NCBI RefSeq assembly: GCF_902705855.1 | Contig: NZ_CACSIJ010000013.1 | Location: 143,248-187,413, forward strand | Length of the DNA stretch: 44,166 nucleotides | Origin: Zhongshania aliphaticivorans | Lineage (GTDB): Bacteria > Pseudomonadota > Gammaproteobacteria > Pseudomonadales > Spongiibacteraceae | Reading direction: 5' to 3' | Shown: positions 1-8,093 of the stretch, one piece after another | Position numbering within the stretch: position 1 is the first letter of the stretch | Layout: each line of letters starts with the position of its first letter | Notes under the pieces: model-generated | The model's database searches: none | Told to the model about the DNA's origin: nothing | Seen by the model: the letters and a program-made list of their open reading frames with translations, nothing else | Made by a program: the position numbers and the translations under genes

Positions 1-844
1 GTGCTACGCCGATGGTCTTTTTGAATAGCCGAGAAAAATAATAGGCGTCGTCATACCCCACCGACGATGCAACCTGCTTTACCGACTGGCTGGTGCTGTC
101 TAATAAATAGCAGGCTCGTTGAATTTTCATATTTATAAAATACTGGATCGGTGACTGGCCCGTATGTGCTTTAAACTTTTTGGTGAAATGGTATTTAGAT
201 AATTTGGCGCTGGCGGCCAAGTCATCTAAATTAAGCTGCCCATGGACATGTTCTTGCATCGTTGCGCGCAATCTTTCCCAGTTGAGTGCCGTCCCACTCT
301 GCGGCCGCTGTTGGCGGACCAGCAGCGCTATGTAACTGAGCAGTGCTTGAAGCTGGTGTCCGCCTTGAATGAACTCTGCAAATTGATAGCCGCTACGTCT
401 CAGCTCAGATAAACCATCAAATATCCGCACAACCCGTGGCTGCACCCCAATATTAAATGACGGCGTACTTAGCTGAATATGCTGATAGAAGTGATCGGCC
501 AAGCTGCCATTAAAATGTAGCCAATAGATTGTCCACGGGTCTTTGGTGTCAGCCTTGTAGGCATGGGGGTGATTGGGCGGCAGCAGAATAATATCGCCGC
601 TGCGAATGCGGTAGCGTTTGTCGTCGCACATTAATGTGCCTTTGCCATCTATGCAGTAAATAAGTAGGTAGCTGTTTTCCTGCTGACGGTGCATGCGGTG
701 GCCGAATGCGGCGGGGTAATAGCCCATCGCGATGGGGAATAGCCCCTCGGTTAAGGGGTGTCCCGCTAATTGAGTTTGTACAAATTGCGGCGTAAGAAAG
801 CGAATTCCAAGCGGGGGGAGTGGCCAATCCGAGGTAATTGACAT
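1..844 (-). CDS. AraC-family transcriptional regulator (MmsR-like), 3' end cut by window
   Basis: Reading the minus strand from the ATG at 844-842 gives an open frame that runs off the left edge (about 281 codons seen). The N-terminal half looks like an AraC_binding cupin (motifs FGHRMHRQQENSYLLIY and RSGDIILLPPNHPHAY). The C-terminal half carries two helix-turn-helix units, the first around LNLDDLAASAKLSKYHFTKKF and the second around VKQVASSVGYDDAYYFSRLFK. It diverges from the valine-catabolism operon, the usual place for the MmsR activator, and two direct repeats lie in the shared intergenic region. I infer that it activates that operon in response to a valine or isobutyrate metabolite. The family is certain from the sequence; the effector is not visible. 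Confidence 0.92.
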   Translation of the reverse strand, partial: MSITSDWPLPPLGIRFLTPQFVQTQLAGHPLTEGLFPIAMGYYPAAFGHRMHRQQENSYLLIYCIDGKGTLMCDDKRYRIRSGDIILLPPNHPHAYKADTKDPWTIYWLHFNGSLADHFYQHIQLSTPSFNIGVQPRVVRIFDGLSELRRSGYQFAEFIQGGHQLQALLSYIALLVRQQRPQSGTALNWERLRATMQEHVHGQLNLDDLAASAKLSKYHFTKKFKAHTGQSPIQYFINMKIQRACYLLDSTSQSVKQVASSVGYDDAYYFSRLFKKTIGVA

Positions 845-910
845 TTTAAGCCTTTGTTAAATATAGATATTTTGTATTTTTTAAATGAAGAAATACGCTT
901 GCTTGCTTGC

Positions 911-942
911 GCAATATAGTCCATCAAGTCGGCAATATAGTC
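911..942 (+). promoter_or_regulatory. Paired direct repeats, probable AraC-type operator
   Basis: The 11-mer GCAATATAGTC occurs exactly at 911-921 and again at 932-942, so the copies are 21 bp apart, two helical turns on the same face. This is the geometry AraC-family monomers use for adjacent half-sites. A possible -10 (TATAGT, 971-976) lies downstream with no good -35, which fits an activator-dependent promoter for the gene at 1049. A GCTT triplet repeat (about 897-908) precedes the sites. Binding by the neighbouring regulator is inferred. Confidence 0.6.
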
Positions 943-1048
943 AATCCTACCCCCTGCAGGGATGTGTTTATATAGTTGCCCTGTTTATGCGCATGCAGCA
1001 AATGCTGAATGCACTATTGTTAGCCACAAAATAACCCGGAGAAATACC

Positions 1049-2467
1049 ATGGCCGCTGAAACCGCCGTAGCCACTACTGAAGAGGCAATTTTTGTACAGT
1101 CTCTAATTGAGCGTTCACGCAAAGCGCAGGCTCAGATCGCGAATTACACCCAAGAGCAGGTTGATGAGTTGATTGCTGCCATGGTGTGGTCTGTTGCACG
1201 TCAGGACGTGGCTGAGAAAATTGCTAAGTTCACCGTAGAAGAAACTCAGCTGGGTAATTACGACGGCAAGTTCCTTAAAATTTTTAAGAAAACCCGCGCG
1301 GCCTTATTCGATATTATCAATGACAAGTCAGTGGGTGTTCTGGAAGAAGACAAAGAGCGCAACATCGTTAAAATCGCTAAGCCTGTTGGTGTTATCGGTG
1401 CTCTAACGCCGTGTACCAACCCAGAGGCGACGCCAGTCATTAAGGCGATTTCTGCAGTTAAAGGTCGTAACTCTATTATTGTTGCACCGCACCCACGCTC
1501 TAAGCTAACTAACAAAATGATCTGCGACTTGATGCGCGAGGCACTCAAAGCCTGCGGCGCGCCAGAAGATTTGGTTATCTCTATGGATAGCCCATCTATG
1601 GAAGGTACAGCAGAGCTAATGAAACAGTGCGACCGCATTTTAGCTACTGGCGGCGCGCCAATGGTTAAATCTGCTTACTCAAGCGGCACCCCCGCATTGG
1701 GTGTGGGCGCGGGTAACGCGGTTATCACGGTAGATGACACGGCTGATCTGGACGAAGCGGCTGAGAAAATCCGCATTTCTAAGACCTTAGATCTGGCGGC
1801 ATCATGCTCTTCTGATAACGCCGTTATCGCCTTTGAATCAAATGTAGAGGCCTTGCTTGAAAAGCTTCAAGCGCAGGGCGGTTACATTTGTAATGCAGAA
1901 GAAAAAGCGAAATTACAGGGCATTATCTGGGAAGACGGTCACATCGCCGCCCGTATTGTTGCTCAGCCTGCAACTGTACTAGCTGAAATGTCGGGTATTG
2001 ATCTGCCCGAAGGCAAGACTTTCTTCATCGTGCCAGAAACGGGCGCAGGCCCAGAGCACCCATTCTCTGGCGAAAAAATGTCAGTGGTAATGGCCTTCTA
2101 CACGGTGAAAGACATTGATGGCGCGATTGCCATGACCAACGCCATTCAAGCCTACCAAGGTCAAGGCCACTCTTGCGGTATTTACTCGTACAGCGATGAG
2201 AACATCATGAAGTTCGCTTACGCGACCAAAACTTCACGGGTGATGGTTAACCAGCCACAGGCTCCGTCTAATAGCGGTAACTTGTGGAATGGTATGCGTC
2301 AAACCTTCTCGCTAGGTTGTGGTTCTTGGGGTGGTAACAGCACCAATAACAACATTACATGGCGCGACCTGATCAACGAAACTTGGGTATCTAAGCCATT
2401 AGCGGTGACCAAAGTGATTCCGTCTGACGACGTATTGTTTGGCAAAGTGATGGATAAATTCAAGTAA
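1049..2467 (+). CDS. Acylating (CoA-dependent) aldehyde dehydrogenase, SauS/AdhE-N-terminal type
   Basis: This 472-residue protein is in the acylating aldehyde dehydrogenase branch (EutE/PduP, AdhE N-terminus, sulfoacetaldehyde dehydrogenase SauS). These enzymes oxidise an aldehyde to its acyl-CoA with NAD(P)+ and CoA. Visible marks are the nucleotide-binding segment PVGVIGALTPCTNPEATP, the probable catalytic Cys253 in LAASCSSDNAV, and the C-terminal FSLGCGSWGGNS typical of this branch. I chose the ATG at 1049 because a CGGAGA-like ribosome site lies just upstream; the in-frame ATG at 962 would add 29 unlikely residues. It is first in the valine operon, where MmsA usually sits, but it is not MmsA-like. 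It may oxidise methylmalonate semialdehyde (inference). Another aldehyde is possible, with mmsA elsewhere. Confidence 0.85.
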   Translation: MAAETAVATTEEAIFVQSLIERSRKAQAQIANYTQEQVDELIAAMVWSVARQDVAEKIAKFTVEETQLGNYDGKFLKIFKKTRAALFDIINDKSVGVLEEDKERNIVKIAKPVGVIGALTPCTNPEATPVIKAISAVKGRNSIIVAPHPRSKLTNKMICDLMREALKACGAPEDLVISMDSPSMEGTAELMKQCDRILATGGAPMVKSAYSSGTPALGVGAGNAVITVDDTADLDEAAEKIRISKTLDLAASCSSDNAVIAFESNVEALLEKLQAQGGYICNAEEKAKLQGIIWEDGHIAARIVAQPATVLAEMSGIDLPEGKTFFIVPETGAGPEHPFSGEKMSVVMAFYTVKDIDGAIAMTNAIQAYQGQGHSCGIYSYSDENIMKFAYATKTSRVMVNQPQAPSNSGNLWNGMRQTFSLGCGSWGGNSTNNNITWRDLINETWVSKPLAVTKVIPSDDVLFGKVMDKFK

Positions 2468-2480
2468 GACGTCGCGTGCA

Positions 2481-2503
2481 AACGCCGCAGTGATTGCGGC
2501 GTT
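2481..2503 (+). terminator. Intra-operon hairpin, weak terminator or processing site
   Basis: A perfect 9-bp inverted repeat (AACGCCGCA / TGCGGCGTT) with a GTGAT loop lies 13 bases after the aldehyde dehydrogenase stop, followed by only a short T run. It could partly terminate transcription or protect the upstream mRNA, making the first gene more abundant than the acyl-CoA dehydrogenase and later genes. Confidence 0.6.
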
Positions 2504-2537
2504 TTGCATTATTTGGTGTAAATAAAAAGAGAACAAC

Positions 2538-3698
2538 ATGGACTTTAACCTTTCTGACGATCAAAAAGCGTTCGCCGAAAGTGCGCGGTCATTTGCTGAC
2601 GGCGTGTTCAAGCCAAATGCGGCCCAATGGGACGCTGAACATATTTTTCCTAAAGATGCGCTAAAACAAGCCGGTGAGCTGGGCTTTATGGGTATGTATA
2701 CCCCTGAAGACGCGGGTGGCTTGGGTATGAGCCGCTTAGATACCAGCGTGATTGTTGAAGAGCTGGCGCGGGGCTGTACCTCTACCGCCGCGTTTTTGAC
2801 CATTCACAATATGGCGACCAGCATGGTCGGCACCTACGGTATGCCTGCCTTAATTGAAGAGTGGTGTGGTGATTTGGTGATGGGTGAGAAGCTGGCTTCT
2901 TACTGCTTAACCGAGCCCAGTGCTGGTTCAGATGCGGGAAGCCTACGCAGTACTGCCCGCGCCGATGGTGACAACTATATTGTTAACGGCAGCAAAATGT
3001 TTATCTCCGGCGCTGGCTCAACTGACCTGCTGGTCGTGATGTTGCGCACGGGTGCTGATGGTCCTAAAGGCATTAGCGCCTTTGCGATTCCGGCTGATGC
3101 ACCGGGCGTAAGCTACGGTAAAAAAGAAGAGAAAATGGGCTGGAATAGTCAGCCGACTCGTACCGTGAGTTTTGAAGACGTGGTAGTCCCTGCTGCCAAT
3201 ATGCTTGGTAGTGAAGGCCAAGGTTTTAAGATTGCGATGAAGGGTTTGGATGGTGGTCGTATCAATATTGCCACCTGCTCCATAGGTACTGCCCAAGCCG
3301 CTCTTGAGGCGACCATTGAATACGTGAAAGAGCGTAAGCAGTTTGGTCAGGCAATTGCGGACTTCCAAAACACCCAGTTTAAATTGGCCGATATGACCAC
3401 TGACTTAGTGGCTGCGCGGCAGATGGTGCGTTTGGCTGCCTTCAAACTTGATAGCAGCGACCCAGAAGCCAGTACCTACTGCGCGATGGCAAAACGCTTT
3501 GCTACCGATGTGTGTTTTAACATTTGTAACGACGCCCTGCAGTTGCACGGCGGTTATGGTTATATTAAAGAATACCCGCTGGAGCGGCATGTTCGCGATA
3601 GTCGTGTGCATCAGATTCTGGAAGGTACGAACGAAATTATGCGGGTCATTATTGGCCGACGTTTATTAATAGATGGCGCCTTGGAGGTGATTAAGTGA
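2538..3698 (+). CDS. Acyl-CoA dehydrogenase, probable isobutyryl-CoA dehydrogenase
   Basis: This 386-residue flavoenzyme is full length for the family. It carries the FAD/substrate signature YCLTEPSAGSDAGS, the C-terminal LHGGYGYIKEYPLERHVRD, and the catalytic-base region ILEGTNEIMR. The family oxidises acyl-CoA at the alpha-beta bond and passes electrons to electron-transfer flavoprotein. Because the next genes encode a hydratase, 3-hydroxyisobutyryl-CoA hydrolase and 3-hydroxyisobutyrate dehydrogenase, isobutyryl-CoA to methacrylyl-CoA is the most likely reaction. An AAAGAGA ribosome site precedes the ATG. The stop overlaps the next start by 4 bases (GTGA), so the two are probably translationally coupled. 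A 2-methyl-branched acyl-CoA substrate is the main alternative. Confidence 0.9.
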   Translation: MDFNLSDDQKAFAESARSFADGVFKPNAAQWDAEHIFPKDALKQAGELGFMGMYTPEDAGGLGMSRLDTSVIVEELARGCTSTAAFLTIHNMATSMVGTYGMPALIEEWCGDLVMGEKLASYCLTEPSAGSDAGSLRSTARADGDNYIVNGSKMFISGAGSTDLLVVMLRTGADGPKGISAFAIPADAPGVSYGKKEEKMGWNSQPTRTVSFEDVVVPAANMLGSEGQGFKIAMKGLDGGRINIATCSIGTAQAALEATIEYVKERKQFGQAIADFQNTQFKLADMTTDLVAARQMVRLAAFKLDSSDPEASTYCAMAKRFATDVCFNICNDALQLHGGYGYIKEYPLERHVRDSRVHQILEGTNEIMRVIIGRRLLIDGALEVIK

Positions 3699-4486
3699 GC
3701 AACTACAGTCCCACAGAAAAACTAAAAGTAGAGATCATTGACCACACTGCTTTGATTACTATCGACAATCCCGGTGCAAATACGTGGGACTCTGAATCTT
3801 TAAGCGGTATGCGCGAGTTGATAGCCAATCTAAACGCTGACAAAAATATTTACAGCTTGGTTATTACTGGCGCTGGTGAGAAATTCTTCTCAGCGGGCGC
3901 AGATTTAAAAATGTTTGCCAGCGGCGACAAAGCCGTGGCGCAAGACATCGGTTTGAAATTTGGCCAAGCTTTTGAGGCCTTGGCTGATTTCCGCGGTGTA
4001 TCTATTGCGGCAATCAATGGCTTTGCCATGGGTGGCGGTTTGGAGTGCGCCTTGGCCTGCGATATCCGCATTGCTGAAGCTCATGCACAAATGGCTTTGC
4101 CAGAAGCGAAAGTGGGCTTATTACCTTGTGCTGGCGGTACTCAGCGTTTGACTGCCTTGGTTGGTCCCGGTTGGGCGAAGCGCATTATTTTGTGCGGCGA
4201 GCGTATTAAAGCCGACAAAGCATTGAGCCTAGGTTTGGTTGAGGAAGTGGTCGAATCAGGTACTGCTAAAGCCGCGGCCTTGGCCTTGGCTGCACAGGTT
4301 GCCCAGCAGAGTCCTGTTTCAGTGACCTTCTGTAAGGAGCTGATTCACTCGCCGCGCGAAGCGGTTATGCCACAGGGCTTGTTGCTGGAGCGCGAGCGCT
4401 TCATTCAGTTGTTTGACACCTTAGATCAAAAAGAAGGCGTGAATGCCTTCCTTGAAAAACGCAGCCCAGAGTGGAAGAACGCGTAA
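3695..4486 (+). CDS. Enoyl-CoA hydratase (probable methacrylyl-CoA hydratase)
   Basis: This is a 263-residue crotonase. Both hydratase glutamates appear to be kept: one in GGGLECALACD and one in LPEAKVGLLP, followed by the usual GGTQRL. The oxyanion-hole segment is AGEKFFSAGADLKMF. It starts with GTG at 3695, inside the stop of the dehydrogenase and after a strong GGAGGTGA site. By context it hydrates methacrylyl-CoA to 3-hydroxyisobutyryl-CoA. The family alone could also serve fatty-acid beta-oxidation, so the substrate rests on the operon. Confidence 0.9.
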   Translation: MSNYSPTEKLKVEIIDHTALITIDNPGANTWDSESLSGMRELIANLNADKNIYSLVITGAGEKFFSAGADLKMFASGDKAVAQDIGLKFGQAFEALADFRGVSIAAINGFAMGGGLECALACDIRIAEAHAQMALPEAKVGLLPCAGGTQRLTALVGPGWAKRIILCGERIKADKALSLGLVEEVVESGTAKAAALALAAQVAQQSPVSVTFCKELIHSPREAVMPQGLLLERERFIQLFDTLDQKEGVNAFLEKRSPEWKNA

Positions 4487-5607
4487 TGGAAGCGCATGTA
4501 GAAGAAGTTTTATTTGAAGAGCGTAAGTCGGCGAGTGGTCCTGCAGTGGGTGTTATTACCCTGAATGTAGAAAAAACGCTGAACTCGCTCACCCTGAACA
4601 TGGTTGAGCTGATGCTGCTGAAGCTCCGCGAATGGCGCGAGCGTAGCGATATTGCCTGCGTCTTTATTCATGGCTCAGGCCAAAAAGCACTGTGTGCTGG
4701 TGGTGACGTTCAGGCTTTATATAAGTCATCTATTGAGCAGCCGGGCGGTCCTTGCGAGTACGCAGAAGCGTTTTTTGAGCAGGAATATCGTGTTGATTAC
4801 TTGCTACATCAATTCGACAAGCCGGTCATTGTTTGGGGTCACGGCATTGTCATGGGTGGCGGCATGGGTGTGTTTGCGGCGGGCAGCTATCGGGTTGTCA
4901 CCGAAAGAACCCGTCTTGCTATGCCAGAGATCACTATCGGTTTATACCCCGACGTAGGCGGTAGCTACTTCTTAAACCGCATGCCAGGGAATGCGGGTTT
5001 GTTTCTGGCCTTAACTGGCGCGTCGTTTAATGCTGCAGATGCGGTGTACCTTGGTTTGGCCGAAGGCTTTATTGAGCATGAGTACGCAGGTGAAGTCTTG
5101 AATGCGCTGACTGATGCTGTTTGGTCTACCGGCGTGGCTGAAAACCAAGAACGTGTTTTTGATTTGATGAATGGCTTTGCCGCTCGTTCTAAAGCGGCAT
5201 TGCCGGCTGGGAATGTCGAAGCCGCAGCAGTAGAAATAGAACAGTTGTGTACTGGTGAAGACGATCTAGCGGTGATTAACAACATTATCGCCGCCCAGTC
5301 TGAAAATCCGTGGATACAGAAAGCTGCCGCGACCTTGGCATCGGGTTCGCCGCTGAGTGCTCGCTTGATTGCCGAGCAAATTCGCCGTTGTAATGGCCTG
5401 AGTCTGAAAGCGGCTTTTCAAGCTGAAGCGCTGCTATCGACAACCATTATTCGCCAGCCAGAATTTGCTGAGGGAGTTAGGGCCTTGCTAATTGACAAGG
5501 ACAAGAACCCCGCATGGCAGCATGCGTCGCCAGCAGATGTGCCACAGGCATTAATTGAGCAGCATTTTACTGCGCCGTGGCCAGAAAATCCGCTGCACGA
5601 TCTTTAA
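4486..5607 (+). CDS. 3-hydroxyisobutyryl-CoA hydrolase
   Basis: This 373-residue protein is in the HIBCH branch of the crotonase superfamily, longer than a hydratase and with the diagnostic MPEITIGLYPDVGGSYFL, which holds the Glu and Asp used for thioester hydrolysis. CAGGDVQALY is the usual N-terminal signature. It releases free 3-hydroxyisobutyrate from its CoA ester. I prefer the ATG at 4486 because it overlaps the upstream stop as TAATG; a GTG at 4471 is also in frame and would add five residues. The gene is in step with the preceding hydratase and is followed by a probable terminator. Confidence 0.92.
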   Translation: MEAHVEEVLFEERKSASGPAVGVITLNVEKTLNSLTLNMVELMLLKLREWRERSDIACVFIHGSGQKALCAGGDVQALYKSSIEQPGGPCEYAEAFFEQEYRVDYLLHQFDKPVIVWGHGIVMGGGMGVFAAGSYRVVTERTRLAMPEITIGLYPDVGGSYFLNRMPGNAGLFLALTGASFNAADAVYLGLAEGFIEHEYAGEVLNALTDAVWSTGVAENQERVFDLMNGFAARSKAALPAGNVEAAAVEIEQLCTGEDDLAVINNIIAAQSENPWIQKAAATLASGSPLSARLIAEQIRRCNGLSLKAAFQAEALLSTTIIRQPEFAEGVRALLIDKDKNPAWQHASPADVPQALIEQHFTAPWPENPLHDL

Positions 5608-5652
5608 GGGATCGTGTGGCAAGTATTTGTAGAACGTTTAGTCGCAGGTTTT

Positions 5653-5679
5653 GAGGCGGTTTCGGTCGTCTCATTTTTT
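5653..5679 (+). terminator. Probable rho-independent terminator after the hydrolase gene
   Basis: GAGGCGG (5653-5659) pairs with TCGTCTC (5666-5672), using two G-U pairs, around a six-base loop, and is followed by six Ts. A second GC-rich inverted repeat at 5689-5708 would work better on the opposite strand. The dehydrogenase at 5734 may therefore be expressed partly by read-through. Confidence 0.5.
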
Positions 5680-5733
5680 ATATAAAAAGGGCGCCCATGT
5701 GGGCACCCGCAGTCTAATAAACAGGTGAGTATT

Positions 5734-6618
5734 ATGGCTAAGGTAGCGTTTATTGGTTTGGGTAATATGGGCGGGCCAATGGCTGCCAATTTGGTCAAGG
5801 CCGGTCACCAAGTGACGGTATTTGATTTGGTAGAAGCGGCGATGGACGCGGTTGTTGCTCAGGGCGCAGGCAAAGCTGCCAGCGCACTTGAGGCGCTAGC
5901 GGGTGCAGATACCGTTATCACAATGCTACCCGCTGGTAAGCATGTTGCAGGTTTGTATTTGGGTGACGAAGGCCTTATTGCCAAAGCAGCAGACGGCACC
6001 CTGTTTATGGATTGCAGTACCATTGATGCAGACACCGCTCGCCGTGTTGGCGAAGCGGCGGCTGCACGTGGCCTGCAAATGATCGATGCACCTGTGTCTG
6101 GTGGTGTCAAAGCGGCGCAAGCCGGTACCTTGGCCTTTATGTGTGGCGGCAGTGCTGACGGCTTTGCCCGTGGCAAATTGGTGTTAGAAGGTATGGGTAA
6201 GAATATCTTCCACGCGGGTGATCACGGCGCCGGTCAAATCGCCAAGATCTGCAACAACATGTTATTAGCTGTGCACATGGTTGGCACCGCTGAAGCGTTG
6301 CAATTGGGTGCTAACAACGGCCTAGATCCTAAAGTGCTGTCAGAAATTATGCTGAATAGCTCTGGTAAAAACTGGTCCTTAGAGAACTACAACCCATATC
6401 CAGACGTTATGCCAACGGCACCGGCATCAAACGATTATAAGCCGGGCTTTATGGTTCAGCTGATGCTGAAAGACCTTGGTTTGGCGATGGAAAATAGCCT
6501 AGTTACCCAGAGTTCAGTGCCTATGGGTTCATTGGCGCGCAGCCTTTACGCTTCGTTCTCATCTAAGGGCAATGCTCAGCGTGACTTCTCCTCAATATTA
6601 GAAATGTTCCAGTCTTAA
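5734..6618 (+). CDS. mmsB: 3-hydroxyisobutyrate dehydrogenase
   Basis: This 294-residue enzyme of the beta-hydroxyacid dehydrogenase family has an N-terminal Rossmann motif GLGNMGGPMA, the substrate signature DAPVSGGVKAAQAGTL, and the catalytic-lysine segment GAGQIAKICNNMLL. It oxidises 3-hydroxyisobutyrate to methylmalonate semialdehyde with NAD+. The ATG at 5734 follows an ACAGGTGA site; a GTG at 5725 would add three residues and overlap that site. It supplies the aldehyde that the first gene of the operon could oxidise further. A strong terminator follows. Confidence 0.95.
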   Translation: MAKVAFIGLGNMGGPMAANLVKAGHQVTVFDLVEAAMDAVVAQGAGKAASALEALAGADTVITMLPAGKHVAGLYLGDEGLIAKAADGTLFMDCSTIDADTARRVGEAAAARGLQMIDAPVSGGVKAAQAGTLAFMCGGSADGFARGKLVLEGMGKNIFHAGDHGAGQIAKICNNMLLAVHMVGTAEALQLGANNGLDPKVLSEIMLNSSGKNWSLENYNPYPDVMPTAPASNDYKPGFMVQLMLKDLGLAMENSLVTQSSVPMGSLARSLYASFSSKGNAQRDFSSILEMFQS

Positions 6619-6694
6619 TATTGCGGTGGGAGGGGGCCGTTGTCGTCCCCTTAATAAACGTCTTTACCCAGTTCCTTTCAAGTAAGATCTTTGG

Positions 6695-6729
6695 CGGTAC
6701 CTGTTTCGACGGGTACCGTCTTTTTTTTT
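6695..6729 (+). terminator. Rho-independent terminator closing the valine operon
   Basis: CGGTACCTG (6695-6703) pairs with CGGGTACCG (6710-6718), with one G-U pair, around a TTTCGA loop, followed by a T-rich run of about ten bases. It separates the valine genes from the kinase-like gene at 6813. Confidence 0.9.
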
Positions 6730-6812
6730 GTTTGTCATTCTGTATTTTTGTTGCTGCTACTTTGTGGCACTGTGATGTATTGCTTGGTGTATCTGAGGTA
6801 TCCACTCTGTCT

Positions 6813-7343
6813 ATGTCTGAAGTTGTGTCGTCCAGTGTTGTGCTTATCGGTATGCCGGGAGCGGGAAAATCCACTATTGGTCAGGCACTGGCATTGCGCC
6901 TTGGCGTCGAATTTGTCGATACCGATCGGCTCATAGAGCAGCGGGAAGGGCGGAGCCTGCAGGCGATGCTCGACGCTAGTGGCTACCAGTATTTGCGGGC
7001 TATCGAGGCGGATGTATTGCTGAGAAATGACTTCGTCAATAAAGTGGTAGCGACGGGCGGCAGCGCGGTGTACAGCGATGCCGCAATGATGCATTTACGA
7101 CGTTTTGGCCCCTGTGTTTTTATTGATATATCTCTGTCAGCCATTGAGGATCGTGTGCAAAATTTTGCTGAGCGCGGTATTGCCGGTCCGCCAGGGCAGG
7201 ATTTGCAAGGCGTTTACAGCGAGAGACTGCCTTTATACCAGCGCTATGCCGATATTACCGTTGATGGTGCCGGCCTAGATGAAGCAAGCTTATTGGTTGA
7301 GGTAGAGACCGCGTTGGCGGCTTATACTCGCTCAGGGGTGTAA
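6813..7343 (+). CDS. Shikimate kinase-like P-loop protein
   Basis: This protein of 176 residues has the size of a shikimate kinase. It shows a Walker A GMPGAGKST, the Asp pair FVDTD, an R-x-x-E segment (YLRAIEADVL) and ATGGSAV at the Walker B region. In place of the usual lid RRPLL it reads ERGIAGPPGQ, and its GGG motif is GGS, so it may be a divergent paralogue rather than the main AroK. The start at 6813 fits the family's N-terminus (SSVVLIGMPGAGKS). Upstream in-frame codons encode a hydrophobic stretch over the preceding terminator and are unlikely to be translated. The ribosome site (GAGGTA) is somewhat far. No aroB or other aromatic gene is adjacent. Confidence 0.78.
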   Translation: MSEVVSSSVVLIGMPGAGKSTIGQALALRLGVEFVDTDRLIEQREGRSLQAMLDASGYQYLRAIEADVLLRNDFVNKVVATGGSAVYSDAAMMHLRRFGPCVFIDISLSAIEDRVQNFAERGIAGPPGQDLQGVYSERLPLYQRYADITVDGAGLDEASLLVEVETALAAYTRSGV

Positions 7344-7471
7344 GGGTTGGCAGCGCTGAGGTAAGCTATGACTATGTAGTTTTCTCTAAGTGGCGGCGGA
7401 TATCGATTGCTGTTGCGCCGAGTCAAAACCCGAGTAGCGAGTCGCAATACTAATAAGGAATAGTGAGTGTA

Positions 7472-7969
7472 ATGCCTGTAAAAGCCTACACCAGCATTGA
7501 AATTTGCAAAGAAGATCTAAAGTTCTCCGGCGCCCACTTCACCATTTTTTCTGCTACTGACCGAGAGCGTTTACATGGCCACAACTTTAAGGTCAGCCTG
7601 CTAGTAACGGCGGATGTTGGTGACAATGGCATGTGCTTTAGCTATGTGGAAATAAAGTCCCGCCTGCGCAAGTTGTGCGCTCGTCTTGATGAATACACGC
7701 TGTTACCCGCCGAATCGCCGTATATGCGAGTTGTCGAACGCGGTAATTTTTATATTGCTGAATTTAATGGTGAAGAGATCCCGTTTTTACAATCGGATAC
7801 CTTGGTGTTGCCAGTTCGCAATACCACGGTCGAGGAGTTTGCGCGGTATTTATTAGAGCTGTTACTGACTGATGCGCCGTTTATAGAGGGCAACGAGATT
7901 CGCGAACTAGTGATGAAGGTGTCGTCGGGGCCGGGGCAATGGGGCTCGGCGAGTTGGACGCGCGACTAG
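7472..7969 (+). CDS. 6-pyruvoyl-tetrahydropterin synthase/QueD-fold protein, PTPS-III-like
   Basis: This 165-residue T-fold protein has the zinc ligands expected of the family: His in FSGAHFTIF and two in RLHGHNF. The catalytic Cys of QueD and classical PTPS, normally just before the HGH motif (CGRLHGH in E. coli QueD), is replaced by RERLHGH. That resembles Plasmodium-type PTPS-III, where a Glu stands in for the Cys and the enzyme makes 6-hydroxymethyl-dihydropterin. I chose the ATG at 7472; GTG at 7463 sits too close to the AAGGAA site. The following short-chain reductase suggests pterin metabolism. Whether it serves folate, another pterin or nothing catalytic cannot be told from this window. 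Confidence 0.8.
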   Translation: MPVKAYTSIEICKEDLKFSGAHFTIFSATDRERLHGHNFKVSLLVTADVGDNGMCFSYVEIKSRLRKLCARLDEYTLLPAESPYMRVVERGNFYIAEFNGEEIPFLQSDTLVLPVRNTTVEEFARYLLELLLTDAPFIEGNEIRELVMKVSSGPGQWGSASWTRD

Positions 7970-7983
7970 CCGCCTGCGGCTAG
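7966..7983 (+). other. GC-rich hairpin over the stop of the PTPS-like gene
   Basis: CTAGCCGC (7966-7973) and GCGGCTAG (7976-7983) form a perfect 8-bp inverted repeat. No T run follows, so it is not a convincing intrinsic terminator. It may affect mRNA decay between the two genes. Confidence 0.35.
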
Positions 7984-8093
7984 CACTGCATTTAAGTAAA
8001 ATCCAAAAGGGTGTGCGTCCGCTTGCCGGCTATGGTCGGTCGCGTCCACCTGTCAGTTTGATTCGTAAATATATTACTAGCTGGGAAAATGTC

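Noticed and set aside
6766-6785. TGGCAC followed by TTGC, resembling a sigma-54 promoter before the kinase-like gene
   Set aside because: The GG and GC doublets are 14 bases apart rather than 10, so the spacing rules it out.
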